Positions 16,512 to 24,120 of a stretch of 32,964 nt of DNA are shown piece by piece. This DNA is from Clostridium drakei (GTDB taxonomy: Bacteria; Bacillota; Clostridia; Clostridiales; Clostridiaceae). The DNA lies in NCBI RefSeq assembly GCF_000633595.2, contig NZ_JIBU02000042.1:1-32964 (forward strand), written 5' to 3'. The notes under the pieces were generated by a model, which did no database searches, was not told the origin of the DNA, and saw nothing but the letters and a program-made list of their open reading frames with translations. Position 1 is the stretch's first letter. Each line of letters starts with the position of its first letter. The translations under genes were made by a program, and so were the position numbers.

Positions 16512-18404
16512 TTATATATTTATTTTTTTACGTTTTGCTTCTATTCTTTGTACCATTTGCTCTGCTGCTTTAATTGGATCAGTTTCTACATAGAATTTAG
16601 CACCGTAGTCTTCTTCCATCTTATTTAATAAGTAATCCACAGCAAAAGGGGAACCTGTTACAGGAGGAACAACTCCTAGCCATGCATCTATACCGCTGCC
16701 TACTACGTAAGTTCCTATAGCTACAGCTTTTTCTGACATCCACTCTGGAGCTGCGCCAACTACTGGTAAGTCACTGATATCTACACCTAAATGATTTGCA
16801 AGTTCTCCAGCAAGTTGTAAGTTACGGCTGATATCAACACATGAACCTTGATGAAGAACTGGTGGAATACCTAATAAATTACATACAGTCTTAAGTCCAG
16901 GACCAGCGAGTTCCTTTGCTTCTGGTAACATTAAACCAGCTTTAGCTGCTGCATGAGCTGCACAACCAGTAACAATTATTATTACATCATGAGCAATTAG
17001 ATATTTCATCATGTCTACATGACATGTATCATGTGGATTTTTTGGATTATTACAACCAACAATAGCTGCAGCGCCTCTTATAGTACCAGATACTATAACA
17101 TCTGCAAGAGGTTTAACCGTTTGCATAGGTCCTATCTGTGAGTTAACAACTGTGTCAAGACTATTTACGATAGCCTCTGTACTAAATCCAACCATAGCTT
17201 CACATTTTTCATTAGGAATTAAAACTTTTTCTCTATCTCTATTTTTATAATTTAATATAGATTGTTTTAACATTTCTTTTGCAGAGTCATATGGATGCTC
17301 TTCATCAAATTCAATATACAAAGAATCTGTTATATGAGCTTTTGGTGAAGTTGTTATAAATTTAGTATGATAAGATTTTGAAAGTTTTGCAAGTGCTGGC
17401 ATTATACATTGAACATCAACTATTAATCCTTCAACTGCACCTGTTATTACTGCAAGCTCCTGTTGTAGGAAGTTTCCTGCCATTTTAATACCATGTCTCA
17501 TTGTTATTTCATTTCCTGTACAGCACATACCACAGACATTTATTCCTTCTGCTCCTTGAGCTTTTGCAAGAGCAATAAGTTCAGGATCTTCGGAAGCTGC
17601 AACAACTGCCTCTGAAAGTGATGGTTCATGACCATGTAATATAATGTTAACTTGATTAGTTTCTAATACACCTAGATTAGCTTCAGTTTGTACTGGTGAT
17701 GGAGTTTTGAATAAAATGTCACTAATTTCAGTTGCAATATAAGAACCACCCCATCCGTCTCCAAGGGATGCTCGCATTGCCATGTTATAAAGATTTTTGG
17801 CATCTCCTGAACATCCAATATGAGTTGAGTGCATTATACTAACTATATCTTTATCAATTGATCTTGGAGTTACACCAAGTTTGTCCCAAACTTCTCTTCT
17901 CTTTGTAGGTAGAGCTTTTGAGAAAGCTAAGTTCCCATGAGGTTTACCAAATTCATTTAATGTAGCTGCAGCTATATCATGTGCTATATCATAAATGTCT
18001 CTTCCTTCAGTCTCAATGCTATATTTTTTAGCAACAGTCATAAGTTTCTTTTCGTCTCTTATATTTATTTGTCCATCTCTTGATGCATTTTCAAGATAAA
18101 GGCATAGTGATCTACCATGATCGGAGTGAGCGGCTGAACCAGCTGCACACATTCTTGCAAAGTTTCTTGCAACTATAACGTCTGCTGTAGCTCCACAAAT
18201 ACCTCTCTCTACACCTTTTCCAGGAACTGGACTTACTCTACAAGGTCCCATAACACAGTTCCTGCAGCATACACCTGCTGAGCCAAAACCACAAGGCGTT
18301 TTCATTTCAGCTTTTCTATCCCAAGCAGTTTCTACACCATCTTTTTTTGCCTTTGAAATAAGTTCTTCTTCTGCTCTTTTTATTAATAATCCTCTGTCTT
18401 CCAT
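16512..18404 (-). CDS. cooS: Anaerobic Ni-Fe carbon monoxide dehydrogenase catalytic subunit
   Basis: It oxidises CO to CO2 (or the reverse), passing electrons to ferredoxin. All cluster ligands are in register with the structurally known CODH-II: C38 and C46 for the inter-subunit D cluster; C47, C50, C55 and C70 for the B cluster; and for the NiFeS C cluster H257/H259 (HGHE), C294/C295 (CGMCCTGNE), C333 (VQCIMP), C451 (GCNNPK), C481 (GCAAHAAAKAG) and C522 (QGSCVD), plus the catalytic Lys of SEKAVAIG. The length (630 aa) is typical of a monofunctional CooS. AAGGAGGT precedes the ATG. No cooF, cooC or acetyl-CoA synthase gene is adjacent, so maturation and electron partners must lie elsewhere. 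Divergent from a LysR regulator that may control it. Confidence 0.97.
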   Translation of the reverse strand: MEDRGLLIKRAEEELISKAKKDGVETAWDRKAEMKTPCGFGSAGVCCRNCVMGPCRVSPVPGKGVERGICGATADVIVARNFARMCAAGSAAHSDHGRSLCLYLENASRDGQINIRDEKKLMTVAKKYSIETEGRDIYDIAHDIAAATLNEFGKPHGNLAFSKALPTKRREVWDKLGVTPRSIDKDIVSIMHSTHIGCSGDAKNLYNMAMRASLGDGWGGSYIATEISDILFKTPSPVQTEANLGVLETNQVNIILHGHEPSLSEAVVAASEDPELIALAKAQGAEGINVCGMCCTGNEITMRHGIKMAGNFLQQELAVITGAVEGLIVDVQCIMPALAKLSKSYHTKFITTSPKAHITDSLYIEFDEEHPYDSAKEMLKQSILNYKNRDREKVLIPNEKCEAMVGFSTEAIVNSLDTVVNSQIGPMQTVKPLADVIVSGTIRGAAAIVGCNNPKNPHDTCHVDMMKYLIAHDVIIIVTGCAAHAAAKAGLMLPEAKELAGPGLKTVCNLLGIPPVLHQGSCVDISRNLQLAGELANHLGVDISDLPVVGAAPEWMSEKAVAIGTYVVGSGIDAWLGVVPPVTGSPFAVDYLLNKMEEDYGAKFYVETDPIKAAEQMVQRIEAKRKKINI

Positions 18405-18861
18405 TAATAAAATACCTCCTTGTTTCTACAATAGATTCGTAAAATAGATTGTAGTTTTTTAAAATTGCTTATATACTAAAAGTAGAAAATTTAACATAGT
18501 AGGGGTAAGCTAATATGTCCTTGATGGGAGTAAAATATATTATTAGTCATAGATGAAACTAATTTGGGTTTTAGGTTTTTCCAAGACTACACTTATATAT
18601 TTATAAAGATAAAATTTCTTAATGATTAACTATTTTTGATATTTTATGCAAGAAGAAAATATTCAATATAGTTTTTATTTTATCCATGATTATCCACTGC
18701 TGTACCCCTAATACGTTTACAATTAAATTATACGACAGATATTTACATTTGATAAACAACTTAAATTTATACTCATACAACTAAAAGTTATATTACTTTT
18801 TTAGTAATTTACAATTGAACAAATGATTATAAATAGTACATAAAAAGGTAGGTGCATTAGA
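18405..18861. promoter_or_regulatory. Divergent cooS/lysR control region with paired elements
   Basis: 457 bp without a gene. Near cooS, CTACAAT (18426-18432) and ATTGTAG (18448-18454) form an inverted repeat enclosing a direct repeat of ATAGATT. An octamer TAGGGGTA (18500-18507) is repeated in opposite orientation as TACCCCTA (18703-18710). TATCCA occurs at 18681 and 18691, one helical turn apart. These are candidate regulator sites; none matches a motif I can name. Confidence 0.45.
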
Positions 18862-19737
18862 TTGGATATAAAACAACTAAAATATTTTTTACAGGTTTGT
18901 AAACATAAGAGCTTTTCCAGAGCTGCTAAAGAAATTTATATTACCCAACAGGGATTAAGCAAGGCAATTAACAATTTGGAAGAAGAACTTCAGTATCCTT
19001 TGTTTTATAATACATCTAAAGGAATTAGGATAACAAAGTATGGGGAGTATTTACAAAAACAATCCGAACATATTGTGCAAGAATTTGACTTGATTTTAGA
19101 AGGTTTAAATAAAATGGACAATATTAATGAGGGAACTTTAACAGTATGTTTTTCCTTTGGAGTTCTTAATGCATTGTCACCAGATATTATATCAGATTTT
19201 AAAGAAATGTATCCCAATGTTGAACTAATTGTAAAAACATATCCAGATTCAATTTGTGAAGAAGTAGTTATGAATGAAAATGTAGATTTAGCTGTTTCAA
19301 TTGGTCCTGTTAATGAGAAAGATTTTAATGCCACTGTTATTAAAAGTCAACACCCTTGTATATTAGTAAATGAAAAAAATTCATTATGTAAAAAAACAGT
19401 AGTAGATTTTAGTGATCTTGAAGATGAAGATCTTATTGTTCTTAATGAAAAATTTCATTTTCATCGTAATTTTATTAATAAATGTAAAGAGGCAGGTTTT
19501 GAACCAAATATAGTTTTCACTACTTCAGAAATTATTGGCATTCATAAATTAAGTCATTTTAATAAAGGTATTGGAGTCAGTGTTGATTTTATGGCTAAGG
19601 ACATTAACTATCCAGATGTTCATCCAATTCCATTTAAAGATCAATCTTTTGTGTGGGAAATCTGCTTAATAACTAAAAAAGATCGATTTCAGTCTAATTT
19701 AGTGAAAATATTCACAAAACATATGTTAAATCATTGA
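18862..19737 (+). CDS. LysR-family transcriptional regulator
   Basis: A 291-residue LysR protein. The N-terminal winged helix-turn-helix (residues 1-60) reads MDIKQLKYFLQVCKHKSFSRAAKEIYITQQGLSKAINNLEEEL in outline, with the typical SxAAxxLxxxQxxxSxxIxxLE pattern, followed by a linker helix and a two-lobed effector-binding domain (about 90-290). The start is a TTG at 18862, chosen because AAAGGTAGGTG lies just upstream and the family consensus begins here. LysR genes often control the divergent neighbour, here cooS; the effector is unknown. The tandem elements between the genes are the likely binding region. Confidence 0.9.
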   Translation: MDIKQLKYFLQVCKHKSFSRAAKEIYITQQGLSKAINNLEEELQYPLFYNTSKGIRITKYGEYLQKQSEHIVQEFDLILEGLNKMDNINEGTLTVCFSFGVLNALSPDIISDFKEMYPNVELIVKTYPDSICEEVVMNENVDLAVSIGPVNEKDFNATVIKSQHPCILVNEKNSLCKKTVVDFSDLEDEDLIVLNEKFHFHRNFINKCKEAGFEPNIVFTTSEIIGIHKLSHFNKGIGVSVDFMAKDINYPDVHPIPFKDQSFVWEICLITKKDRFQSNLVKIFTKHMLNH

Positions 19738-19816
19738 TATAATAAGCATTGTAACTAATTAAATACAGTAGTAAAATATACATAAAAAAATGATATTAAT
19801 ATATTTCAGTTTGTAA

Positions 19817-19885
19817 GCTAGGAGGTAGGTTATTAGGGTTGTGAGCTACCTAAATTAGCTCCAAAAAAGATAATTTTGTTATAAT
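19817..19885 (+). promoter_or_regulatory. Promoter with upstream inverted repeats before the pyruvate-kinase-like gene
   Basis: TGTTATAAT at 19877-19885 is an extended -10. Upstream, AGGTAG (19823-19828) is matched by CTACCT (19846-19851), with flanking AGCTA/TAGCT copies, giving a nested but imperfect repeat. Confidence 0.4.
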
Positions 19886-19920
19886 GGTAAAATAGAAAGA
19901 TTATAAAGGAGTTTAAGATT

Positions 19921-20475
19921 ATGTATTTCAATAATAAAGGTAAAGAAAATACAAGTGATACTATTAATTTAGCATTAAAAACTGCAATTCAGAAAGGAAT
20001 AAAGCATATTGTTGTAGCATCCTCAAAAGGTGGTACAGCAAAACTTTTAAAAAATGATAATGGAATAAATATTGTAGCTGTAACACATGCAAATGGGTAT
20101 CCAGAAGCAGGAAAAAATGAAATTACAGTAGATGTTAGAAAAGAACTTGAAGAACTTGGAATAAAAATATTAACAACTACTCATGTATTAAGTGGGGCAG
20201 AAAGAGGAATTAGTAGAGCTTTTGGTGGAATTAATCCTGTTGAAATAATTGCTCAAACTTTAAGAATCTTTGGGCAAGGTACTAAAGTTTGTGTTGAAGT
20301 TTCAGTCATGGCCTTAGATGCAGGATTAATACCTTTTGGAGAACCAATTATTGCAATAGGTGGTTCAGCATACGGAGCTGATACTGCATTAATTTTAACA
20401 CCTTCACATGCTAGCAGTATATTTGATGTTAAAATTCATGAGGTGATTTGTAAGCCTTCATACTATAATGAATAA
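19921..20475 (+). CDS. Stand-alone pyruvate kinase C-terminal (alpha/beta) domain protein
   Basis: A 184-residue soluble protein that corresponds only to the C-terminal regulatory domain of pyruvate kinase. It lacks the TIM-barrel catalytic domain and every active-site residue for phosphoenolpyruvate. Typical stretches are IVVASSKGGTAKLL, NIVAVTHANGYPEAGKNEI, LKTTTHVLSGAERG-like and IAIGGSAYGADTALILTPSHAS. Such free-standing proteins occur in clostridia and archaea and have no assigned reaction; metabolite binding is plausible. The first ATG has AAAGGAG 9 nt upstream and its own extended -10 promoter. A strong bidirectional terminator follows. Confidence 0.8.
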   Translation: MYFNNKGKENTSDTINLALKTAIQKGIKHIVVASSKGGTAKLLKNDNGINIVAVTHANGYPEAGKNEITVDVRKELEELGIKILTTTHVLSGAERGISRAFGGINPVEIIAQTLRIFGQGTKVCVEVSVMALDAGLIPFGEPIIAIGGSAYGADTALILTPSHASSIFDVKIHEVICKPSYYNE

Positions 20476-20490
20476 ATAATATTCTATAAT

Positions 20491-20542
20491 AAAGGGAACA
20501 TCCTTAGATTTCTGTAAATCAAATCTAAGGATGTTCCCTTTT
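20491..20542. terminator. Bidirectional terminator, 21-bp perfect stem
   Basis: The arms 20491-20511 and 20521-20541 are perfectly complementary around a 9-nt loop. The stem contains GGGAACATCC and is flanked by A-runs and T-runs on the two strands, so it ends both convergent units. Confidence 0.9.
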
Positions 20543-20552
20543 ATAAAATCAG

Positions 20553-21728
20553 TTATTTACATAGGTAGTCAATAGCAATTTGTGTATAGCAAGCAACACC
20601 AATTGGAAGTGCGTCTTCGTCAACGTTAAAATTATTTGAGTGATGTGAATAACAACAATTTTTTGCTTCATTTCGTCCACCAAGTAGCATTAGAGTACCT
20701 GGTATGTGTTCTAGATATTCTGACATATCTTCAGATCCCATTATTTTTCCACAAGACATTATTTTATCTTCACCAAGGAATTTTTCAATAGACTTTTTAG
20801 CAAATTTAGTACATTCTTCGTCGTTTGTAGTTGTTGCACATATGAAGTTATAATTATATTCATAATCACAGCCATATGCTTCACAGGTGCTTTTTACTAT
20901 TTTTTCAACCCATTCAGGAATTTTCTTTCTGGTATATGAGTTGAAAGCTCTATTCATTCCTTCCATTTTAACAGATCCAGGTGTAACATTAAACCTTTCT
21001 CCACCATGAATAGTACCTATATTTATAACTATTGGTGATCTGACATCATTAATTCTGCTGACAATAGATTGAATTCCGTTTATTACAGCTGAAGCACATA
21101 CAATGGCATCAACACCTTGCCAAGGTGATGAACCATGACAAGATTTACCTTTTATCGTGAGATCCCATATATCTCCACTTGCCATAAAAGGTCCTTCTTT
21201 AAGCACTACTTTTCCAACAGGAATATCAGACCATATATGCATACCAAATATAAAATCAACATCAGGATTTTTTAATACGCCACCTTCTACTAGCTTTTTT
21301 GCCCCAGCAGCAACTTCTTCAGCTGGTTGGAATATAAATTTAACAGTACCATTAAGTTGTTCCTTCATTTCCGATAAAAGTTTTGCTGCACCTAAAAGCA
21401 TAGAAGTATGACAATCGTGACCACAAGCATGCATGAATCCAATATTTTCTGAAGTAAAAGGTAATCCTGTATCTTCTGTTACTGAGAGTGCATCCATATC
21501 AGCTCTAAGAGCAATAACTTTTCCAGTACATGCTCCTTTAAGTATTCCAATAACTCCAGTTTCTCCAATATGTTCTACCTTAATGCCCATTTTTATAAGT
21601 TCTTCACTTACAATTTTAGAAGTTCGGAATTCTTTAAAAGATTGTTCTGGATGTTTGTGAAAGTCTCTTCTATATTTAACTACCCAATCCTGTATTTCTT
21701 TAGCTTTTTTAAGTATATCAGTATTCAA
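20553..21728 (-). CDS. M20-family amidohydrolase (N-acyl amino acid / hippurate hydrolase type)
   Basis: A metal-dependent aminoacylase-type enzyme that cleaves an N-acyl or amide bond. In order: ALRADMDALSVTED, MHACGHDCHTSML (metal-binding Cys/His and Asp), FIFQPAEEVAAGAKKLVE (catalytic and bridging Glu), the dimerisation domain insert, and C-terminal GSEDMSEYL and YSHHSNNFNVDEDAL (last metal His). The length (391 aa) is normal. Cytosolic. The start is TTG at 21728, preceded by AGGAGGCG; no closer ATG fits. It is second in a two-gene operon, 43 bp after a transporter gene, which suggests that the transporter brings in the conjugate it hydrolyses. Confidence 0.9.
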   Translation of the reverse strand: MNTDILKKAKEIQDWVVKYRRDFHKHPEQSFKEFRTSKIVSEELIKMGIKVEHIGETGVIGILKGACTGKVIALRADMDALSVTEDTGLPFTSENIGFMHACGHDCHTSMLLGAAKLLSEMKEQLNGTVKFIFQPAEEVAAGAKKLVEGGVLKNPDVDFIFGMHIWSDIPVGKVVLKEGPFMASGDIWDLTIKGKSCHGSSPWQGVDAIVCASAVINGIQSIVSRINDVRSPIVINIGTIHGGERFNVTPGSVKMEGMNRAFNSYTRKKIPEWVEKIVKSTCEAYGCDYEYNYNFICATTTNDEECTKFAKKSIEKFLGEDKIMSCGKIMGSEDMSEYLEHIPGTLMLLGGRNEAKNCCYSHHSNNFNVDEDALPIGVACYTQIAIDYLCK

Positions 21729-21771
21729 TATAATACGCCTCCTGTCTAAAATTTTATAATTAATAAATTAT

Positions 21772-22962
21772 TTATAATAAATTTATAAATATGCTTGCTA
21801 TAATAACGGATGCTATAGATACTGTTGCAAAACCACCTACAAGCATTCGTGGAAGAAGTATGTCCACAACATAAAGTCGTTCATCTTCAGTTTTACTCAC
21901 TGATTTACATACTTCATTAGTTATAATATAATCTGCAGGAAAACCAAATAATGATGTAAGAGCACAAGCAAATCCCATTTCCTTTGTAAAACCAAAAAAT
22001 TTTCCAACTATCATAGACATTATGAACATACCCAAAATACCTAAAACTATTAAAGTAACTATTGGGATCAGCATTCTTACAAGTTGTGCTGGTCCAACGG
22101 CCGAAAGTCCTGCAAATACATAAGCTAATAAACCAGATATAAGCCATGAAAAAACTCCAGCTGTAACAAGAGCACTTTCTTCAAGAAATCCAATTTCACA
22201 AAATATAACACCAAATACTAAACATACAATATACTGATTTATAGCACCATGAGTAAGTCCTGAGACCCAACTTGCCAAAATTGCAACAATCATCACCTTA
22301 AAAAGTATCAAACTTGTCGTTCTATAATTTTCAGGAACAGGTGGTATAAGTTTCTTACATACACTGTTTTCAGTTAGTTGTTTACTATTTTTAATTTCTG
22401 TTTCATTAGGACCATTTTTTCTGAAATCTTTAAGCAATCTTTTACCTTCTCTTTTAAGACACCAAGAAGTTAGAGGATATCCGAAAAAACTGTGAGTTAT
22501 AAACATTGCTATTGGTAGTGCAGCAAGTGCCATAAGCCCTTTTGCTTTTAATGCTTCAGACATTAGAAGTGCTGCTACTATTCCTCCAGTTAGAGGAGGA
22601 GTTGCAGATACAACTACATGCCAATCAAAGAAAAATCTGCCTATGGTCATGGTCATAAAAACAGTTCCACATATACCGAATACTGCAATTAAAACAGCCT
22701 TCCATTGTTCTATAAGCTTTTTTAAACTCATAAGAGTACCAAGATGCACTAAAAGTAAGCTCATACATATAGATACAAAATTATCACCAAAAGAAGCTTG
22801 AGAGACTACATCTTTAGGTACAAAAGTCCAAAATCCTATCATAAATAATACTGCTGATAAAAATACAGAAGGAATATAAGCTTTTGTTTTAGTGGATACT
22901 GCTTCACCAATGAATAGAAATGCCATTACTATGGCGAAACATCCAATTGCATTGAATTTCAT
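21772..22962 (-). CDS. Multi-pass membrane transporter, DUF3100-like, partner of amidohydrolase
   Basis: A 396-residue protein with about ten membrane segments and a cytoplasmic basic loop (KREGKRLLKDFRKNG) near the middle. The segment ATPPLTGGIVAALLMSEALKAKG and its counterpart FACALTSLFGFPADYI resemble the paired re-entrant motifs of GltS-like or other inverted-repeat secondary carriers. I believe it belongs to the DUF3100 family, often encoded beside M20 amidohydrolases, but that is recall of pattern. The probable role is uptake of the amidohydrolase substrate (an acylated amino acid or dipeptide-like conjugate). AAGGAG precedes the ATG. First gene of the operon. Confidence 0.65.
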   Translation of the reverse strand: MKFNAIGCFAIVMAFLFIGEAVSTKTKAYIPSVFLSAVLFMIGFWTFVPKDVVSQASFGDNFVSICMSLLLVHLGTLMSLKKLIEQWKAVLIAVFGICGTVFMTMTIGRFFFDWHVVVSATPPLTGGIVAALLMSEALKAKGLMALAALPIAMFITHSFFGYPLTSWCLKREGKRLLKDFRKNGPNETEIKNSKQLTENSVCKKLIPPVPENYRTTSLILFKVMIVAILASWVSGLTHGAINQYIVCLVFGVIFCEIGFLEESALVTAGVFSWLISGLLAYVFAGLSAVGPAQLVRMLIPIVTLIVLGILGMFIMSMIVGKFFGFTKEMGFACALTSLFGFPADYIITNEVCKSVSKTEDERLYVVDILLPRMLVGGFATVSIASVIIASIFINLL

Positions 22963-23056
22963 ATTTATTCACTCCTTATACAAATAAAAAATATAATAAC
23001 TTATTAATATATAAATTATTAGATAGTGGTGGATTTTAGAACTGTATATATTTACC

Positions 23057-23083
23057 AATAATGTGTGCACAATTCACATTATT
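23057..23083. promoter_or_regulatory. Operator-like inverted repeat upstream of transporter/M20 operon
   Basis: AATAATGTG (23057-23065), 9-nt centre, CACATTATT (23075-23083): perfect 9-bp arms. The centre includes TGTGCACA overlapping the left arm. It lies about 95 bp before the transporter start; the regulator is unknown. Confidence 0.5.
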
Positions 23084-23247
23084 AGTGATTTTAAATAAAA
23101 TTGTTTAAAATTTGCATAAATATAAATTAATTTATAAAACTGAGAAGTTAAGAAAACAAAAAATATGTTTTATTTAATAATTTTATAAGAAACATAAATT
23201 TTTGTTGAAGATCATTTAATGAAGTGGAAGAAATAGAGAATAGTTAA

Positions 23248-23292
23248 ATTAAACAAAATATATGTTATAATATTACATATATTTTGTTTAAT
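23248..23292. promoter_or_regulatory. Response-regulator promoter framed by a perfect 18-bp inverted repeat
   Basis: The left arm ATTAAACAAAATATATGT (23248-23265) and its exact complement at 23275-23292 enclose a 9-nt centre whose first six bases are TATAAT (23266-23271). The -35 is poor. Transcription would begin inside the right arm, so this acts as DNA, probably an autoregulatory operator, rather than as an RNA hairpin. Confidence 0.6.
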
Positions 23293-23306
23293 GTGAGGGC
23301 TGAACT

Positions 23307-23999
23307 ATGAATGAAAATATTAACATATTAATAGTAGAAGATGATAATGGTATAAATACTTTACTTGCAAAGCTGATGGAGAAAAAGGGATACAATGTAG
23401 TGCAAGCTTATTCTGGTACAGAAGCTATGCTGCATATTGAAGCTAAAGATTTTCAACTTGTAATATTGGATTTGATGCTTCCTGGAATCACGGGAGAAGA
23501 ATTGATTAAAAATATAAGAAAGGATAAGGAAATGCCTGTAATTGTAATTTCGGCTAAAATTGATAAAAAAGATAAAATAGAATTGCTTAATTTAGGAGCA
23601 GATGATTATATTACAAAGCCTTTTGATATAGAGGAAGTATGTGCTAGAGTTTATTCAAATTTAAGGAGATATACGAAATTTAATAATAACAATAGTACAA
23701 ATGAAAATTTGATTTATAAAGATATAGTTTTAAATAAAGAAACTAAAGAAGTTTCTGTAAATGGTAAAAATATAAATCTTACTGCAAGAGAGTTTGAAAT
23801 ACTTGAATTGCTTTTAATGCATCCTAAAAAAGTATTTTCAAAGGCGAATTTATTTGAAAGCGTTTGGGGAGAAGAATACCTTGGTGATGATAATACGGTA
23901 AATGTCCATATGAGCAATTTAAGAAGTAAGTTACAAAAGGCTAATCCAAAAGAAGAGTACATAGAAACTATATGGGGAATGGGATATAAGATTGTATAG
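23307..23999 (+). CDS. OmpR/PhoB-family response regulator, no adjacent kinase
   Basis: The receiver domain (residues 5-118) has acidic residues D12/D13, phospho-acceptor D55 in VILDLMLPG, the conserved Ser in VISAK and Lys in ITKPFD. The C-terminal winged-helix DNA-binding domain (about 135-230) has LTAREFEILELLL, the recognition-helix region NTVNVHMSNLRSKLQ and the wing YIETIWGMGYKI. The length (230 aa) is standard. GAGGG lies 7 nt before the ATG. No histidine kinase gene flanks it, which is unusual for the class, so the cognate kinase lies elsewhere or activity is kinase-independent. Downstream genes carry three-unit repeat boxes typical of OmpR-type binding and are the probable targets. 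Confidence 0.93.
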   Translation: MNENINILIVEDDNGINTLLAKLMEKKGYNVVQAYSGTEAMLHIEAKDFQLVILDLMLPGITGEELIKNIRKDKEMPVIVISAKIDKKDKIELLNLGADDYITKPFDIEEVCARVYSNLRRYTKFNNNNSTNENLIYKDIVLNKETKEVSVNGKNINLTAREFEILELLLMHPKKVFSKANLFESVWGEEYLGDDNTVNVHMSNLRSKLQKANPKEEYIETIWGMGYKIV

Positions 24000-24021
24000 A
24001 CAATAAATAAGCTTAAAGGAC

Positions 24022-24079
24022 AAACTTAAGGTTTTCTTAAGAAGTTCTTTAAGTTTTTTTTAGTTCCAATTTATAGAAT
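24022..24079 (+). promoter_or_regulatory. Three-unit 11-bp repeat box and -10 before the erythromycin-esterase gene
   Basis: Three consecutive 11-nt units at 24025-24035, 24036-24046 and 24047-24057 begin CTTAAG, CTTAAG and CTTTAAG. TAGAAT (24074-24079, within TATAGAAT) lies 16 nt after the last unit. No -35 consensus is present; the third unit occupies that place, as in activator-dependent promoters. It is nearly identical to 25561-25618. Confidence 0.65.
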
Positions 24080-24120
24080 AAGCTTAAGCTATTAAGTTAA
24101 TTATTATAGGAGGAAAAATT

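Larger units (their letters stand above)
22963..23306. other. Divergent region between transporter operon and response regulator
   Basis: 344 bp, no gene. It contains an operator-like inverted repeat at 23057-23083 on the transporter side and the response-regulator promoter with a perfect inverted repeat at 23248-23292. The middle is plain A+T-rich DNA. Confidence 0.6.

Noticed and set aside
18426-18454. Possible RNA hairpin or riboswitch in the cooS leader
   Set aside because: Only a 7-bp inverted repeat with a 15-nt centre; no aptamer-like structure, so it was kept only as a possible protein site.
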